This document shows, in pieces, positions 60,414-62,951 of a stretch of DNA of 62,951 nt. Under the pieces are notes generated by a model that saw only the letters and a list, made by a program, of their open reading frames with translations, did not search any database and had not been told where the DNA came from. Position 1 is the first letter of the stretch, and every line of letters starts with the position of its first letter. A program made the translations under genes and the position numbers. Source of the DNA: Hyphomicrobiales bacterium (GTDB lineage Bacteria > Pseudomonadota > Alphaproteobacteria > Rhizobiales > Methyloligellaceae); the NCBI GenBank assembly GCA_021775595.1, contig JAJFHN010000039.1, positions 1-62,951 of the forward strand. Reading direction: 5' to 3'.

Positions 60414-61958
60414 TTAGGGCATCCCTTCTGTAATCTGTATTGTATTAGCTGCAGTATCTAATATATCACATGAATTTCTAACTGAGTCAGATAACGTTAA
60501 AATAGTATCTCTATATATACTAGCTACTATAGATGTAGCAGCGTTACCTGTATACACATATGCTCCGGTACTGGCATCTATAATATATGTTTGCGATATT
60601 GTGATAGCATTTCCGGATAAACTATATGTACCTAACGCAGCTGGTGTAATTACTCCACGTACCAGTGTTGTAACATTACCTGTTACTGCATAGGTACCTA
60701 AATCAGAAATAAGTATAGTAGTTCTACTAGCTACTGCTGCATTACCTGTAAGAGAATAGGTCCCTAAATTTGCAGAAATGGTAAATCCTGTATCCACTAC
60801 TAAAGTAGCAGTTTGTCCTGTAACATTATATGTTCCTAAAGTAGTTACTAATAACTTGGCTACAGAAAAAATAGCAGTATTACCTGTTACAGCATAAGTT
60901 CCTAAACTGTTAACTAATAAGTACTGCTTTGCTAGGGTGGCCGTATTTCCTGTTAAGAAATAAGTTCCTAAAGTAGCGGTATTTACATAAGTACGAATAC
61001 CTACTAATGTATTGCCTGTAAGGGCATATGTACCTAAAGCTACGATTAACTTTATAGTAGCTGTTACAGTAGCCGCGTTACCTGTTAAAGTATAGGTACC
61101 TGTAACAGGGGACAATACCCGGTGTACAGTCGTAGTTGCAGCATTTCCAGTTAAAGCATACGAACCAACTACAGGGGATATAGGAGTATCTGTTCCGCTA
61201 CCTAAAACAATATATATTTTTCTTTGTTTATAGGTTACTTGTCCCCAGGGATCTTGGAAATTTTGTTTAATTTCCCAATCTGTATACGTACGATTATAGA
61301 TTAATGCTTGAGAAATTCTGCCATTACCTGATTCACCTACTGCTGTAGTATTTCGAGTAAATAAAACAGCTTCAGGACAATTAGTAAAATCCGGAGTATT
61401 TGAACTACTCATTGTCCCAGATCCGAATAATTCTCCGTCCTTAAAATATCTAACTGCAGTACCATTCCGAGTTATTGCGTATTGATGTAATTCTCCGGTA
61501 AAATTAAGAAATCCCGATGCTGTATTTATTGTAGATCGACCTACCCCGCCTGTAGCAATAGTAAATTGAGCAGCAGAAGTGGTTGAATTACGTATAAAAG
61601 AATAGGAATGGTAGGGGCTAGTCCAAGTAGTTTTTGCGGGTAATGAGAGTAATGGTGCATAACTTTGACAAGTATCTAAAGATGCCCATACAATGATAGT
61701 AGATCTATTCCCCATTGTTTTAATCTGAGGGGTAATAGCCCATGATAAATACCCTGTTCCATAAGCATTAGATTCCCAGGCTGGACCTATGGGAGTAATA
61801 CCTCTATAACAACCATTCGCACCGGTGTTGCGAGGCTGGGAACCGGAAACTAATTCAAATGGGATAATCCCAGGTGCAACAAAGAAAATTAAATCTTTAT
61901 TCCTAGAGTCATCCCATTGAATTGCAGGAGCAAATGGAGAATTCCAAAAATTTCTCAT
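60414..61958 (-). CDS. LamG-like adhesin with ten tandem TY-L-TGN repeats
   Basis: 514 residues. Residues about 60-240 look like a concanavalin-like LamG domain (TGELHQYAITRNGTAVRYFK, QALIYNRTYTDWEIKQN). Residues about 260-495 hold ten repeats of about 24 residues with the core LGTYxLTGNxA (SYALTGN, TYTLTGN, TYALTGN, TYFLTGN and so on). The C-terminus is a short unique tail. A tail or appendage protein binding host surface sugars is likely. Confidence 0.7.
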   Translation of the reverse strand: MRNFWNSPFAPAIQWDDSRNKDLIFFVAPGIIPFELVSGSQPRNTGANGCYRGITPIGPAWESNAYGTGYLSWAITPQIKTMGNRSTIIVWASLDTCQSYAPLLSLPAKTTWTSPYHSYSFIRNSTTSAAQFTIATGGVGRSTINTASGFLNFTGELHQYAITRNGTAVRYFKDGELFGSGTMSSSNTPDFTNCPEAVLFTRNTTAVGESGNGRISQALIYNRTYTDWEIKQNFQDPWGQVTYKQRKIYIVLGSGTDTPISPVVGSYALTGNAATTTVHRVLSPVTGTYTLTGNAATVTATIKLIVALGTYALTGNTLVGIRTYVNTATLGTYFLTGNTATLAKQYLLVNSLGTYAVTGNTAIFSVAKLLVTTLGTYNVTGQTATLVVDTGFTISANLGTYSLTGNAAVASRTTILISDLGTYAVTGNVTTLVRGVITPAALGTYSLSGNAITISQTYIIDASTGAYVYTGNAATSIVASIYRDTILTLSDSVRNSCDILDTAANTIQITEGMP

Positions 61959-62464
61959 ACAGTATTTTGAATTTGGTCTGCAACAGGTGTAAGAATAAAT
62001 CCGCTAACATTAGCAGTAGCATGTAGACCGTCAGCTGTTCCATTCCAAAAAACAGGAGCTACCCATCTATCAAGTATCTCCACAACTCCTTTTGCTACGT
62101 AAACAACCGTAGTAGCAGGAGTAGTAACTTCGTCTACCTTAATTACCCCAATAGGGGTTAAATTATTGAGTTTTGTAATTTCAGATACTGCAATATCGTC
62201 AGTTCCATCATCGTTATCAGGGTATGTACCATCAGAAGTTTTTAAATAAATTGAAATTAATTCATCTTCAATAGGTTCAGTTGCAAATCGAACAAATGCT
62301 CTCCATTTAAATAAAGTTGCTCTAGCACTTATACCTAAATCGTAAAGTTCTCCTTGCCTTCCTGCTGCTGCTCCAAGACTTGCAATCGTAAAGGTTTTAT
62401 CAGCATTGGTTGAATCATCCCATAACAGAGCAGTTTCATCAATTGTATAAACTAAATTTGTCAT
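61955..62464 (-). CDS. tail/appendage protein (169 aa)
   Basis: Beta-rich (ALLWDDSTNADKTFTIASLG, GRQGELYDLGISARATLFKW). It resembles N-terminal or capping modules of phage tail appendages. ATGA overlaps with the next gene. No catalytic motif seen. Confidence 0.6.
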   Translation of the reverse strand: MTNLVYTIDETALLWDDSTNADKTFTIASLGAAAGRQGELYDLGISARATLFKWRAFVRFATEPIEDELISIYLKTSDGTYPDNDDGTDDIAVSEITKLNNLTPIGVIKVDEVTTPATTVVYVAKGVVEILDRWVAPVFWNGTADGLHATANVSGFILTPVADQIQNTV

Positions 62465-62727
62465 GGAGTATTCACCTCATTTTCAAAATCAGTAAAATCT
62501 GCATTAGTAAGTGTCAATGATTTAATACTGAGTATAGCTTGTTTTTCTGCTTTAACTTTTAAAAATTCTTGTTTAATTTGTTCTTTAATCTGTTCTTTAG
62601 TTTCATTATTTCTAAATACTATTTTACGTTTCCAAGCTGTTTTTTCATTATTATCTTCTACCCGTTTAATATAAACACGTCTTACATTATTTCTATTCTC
62701 TTCCTCTACTGTCCATACTATTGCCAT
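62461..62727 (-). CDS. hypothetical late protein (88 aa)
   Basis: Charged and helical (EENRNNVRRVYIKRVEDNNE, KEQIKEQIKQEFLKVKAEK). Overlaps the next gene by 4 bases. Often seen as a small gene before tail appendage genes. No family recognised. Confidence 0.6.
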   Translation of the reverse strand: MAIVWTVEEENRNNVRRVYIKRVEDNNEKTAWKRKIVFRNNETKEQIKEQIKQEFLKVKAEKQAILSIKSLTLTNADFTDFENEVNTP

Positions 62728-62751
62728 AACTATTCCTCTATTAATAAAGTA

Positions 62752-62951
62752 TTATGCAAGTGTGTAAATACCACCAGCATCAAAAGTAATAGTATATGTT
62801 TCCCCGTCTGCAAGTGTTACTGAAGATCCATGATCAAACCAACAAATTAATGGGTCAGCTTTAGGGGTAGTAGGAGTATCATTATAGATACCTACATATT
62901 GAAAAGCTGCTACTGCACCTGAAGCAGTTAAAACGTGATCAGCTGCATCTA
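62752..62951 (-). CDS. partial late structural gene (3' end only)
   Basis: The open frame continues beyond the right edge. The visible end reads ...AADHVLTASGAVAAFQYVGI then TLADGETYTITFDAGGIYTLA and stops at 62752. Small-residue, beta-rich, like a tail or decoration protein. Its start is not in the window. Confidence 0.65.
   Translation of the reverse strand, partial: DAADHVLTASGAVAAFQYVGIYNDTPTTPKADPLICWFDHGSSVTLADGETYTITFDAGGIYTLA

Noticed and set aside
1-62951. CRISPR array, integrase, attachment sites or other lysogeny genes
   Set aside because: No regularly spaced repeats, recombinase or repressor genes were seen; the gene set is that of a lytic N4-like phage.

Overview
The window is most of a genome of an N4-like podovirus (the group now called Schitoviridae). 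Evidence seen in the sequence: a giant 3563-residue virion RNA polymerase with T7-family catalytic motifs; a second phage RNA polymerase in the early region; and the N4 gene order of AAA ATPase, VWA/HExxH protein, family A DNA polymerase, Dda/RecD-like helicase, primase, RecA-like ATPase, SSB and RuvC-like resolvase on the plus strand, followed by virion genes on the minus strand (vRNAP, internal proteins, major capsid, scaffold-like, portal). The DNA is AT-rich. The host cannot be read from the sequence; the gene set implies a Gram-negative-type bacterium. No large terminase is present, so part of the late region lies beyond the right edge.

Layout. 1-9.6 kb: short early genes on the plus strand (SleB-like hydrolase, SLOG/DUF2493, HU, zinc-finger paralogues, HNH), an island of different composition at 3.8-5.7 kb, and one isolated minus-strand virion-type gene at 6.3-7.0 kb. 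9.65-13.4 kb: the middle RNA polymerase, cut into three exons by two group I introns that each carry a GIY-YIG endonuclease, then a strong terminator. 13.6-34.96 kb: replication and nucleotide genes, including ligase, split DNA polymerase, helicase, Cas4/RecB-like nuclease, tRNA-Gln, tRNA-Thr, ThyX, primase, a Sak4-like ATPase gene with a third group I intron (HNH), dCMP deaminase, SSB and resolvase. 34.95-62.95 kb: the minus-strand late operon. Transcribed right to left it runs: tail/adhesin genes, M15 endolysin, an acyl carrier protein, a ketoacyl synthase, portal, scaffold, capsid, internal proteins, vRNAP.

How it works together (inferred from N4). Injected vRNAP makes early RNA. The middle RNA polymerase, which here needs two splicing events, makes the replication genes. 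In N4 the SSB then helps host RNA polymerase at late promoters. Several plus-strand gaps hold long inverted repeats and multi-hairpin elements directly upstream of replication or nucleotide genes (thyX, primase, Sak4-like ATPase, dCMP deaminase, and one of about 240 nt near 19.0 kb with two GNRA-capped hairpins). The most unusual content is the late ketoacyl synthase plus acyl carrier protein pair, the split DNA polymerase, the single-chain but twice-interrupted RNA polymerase, and this set of structured RNA candidates.
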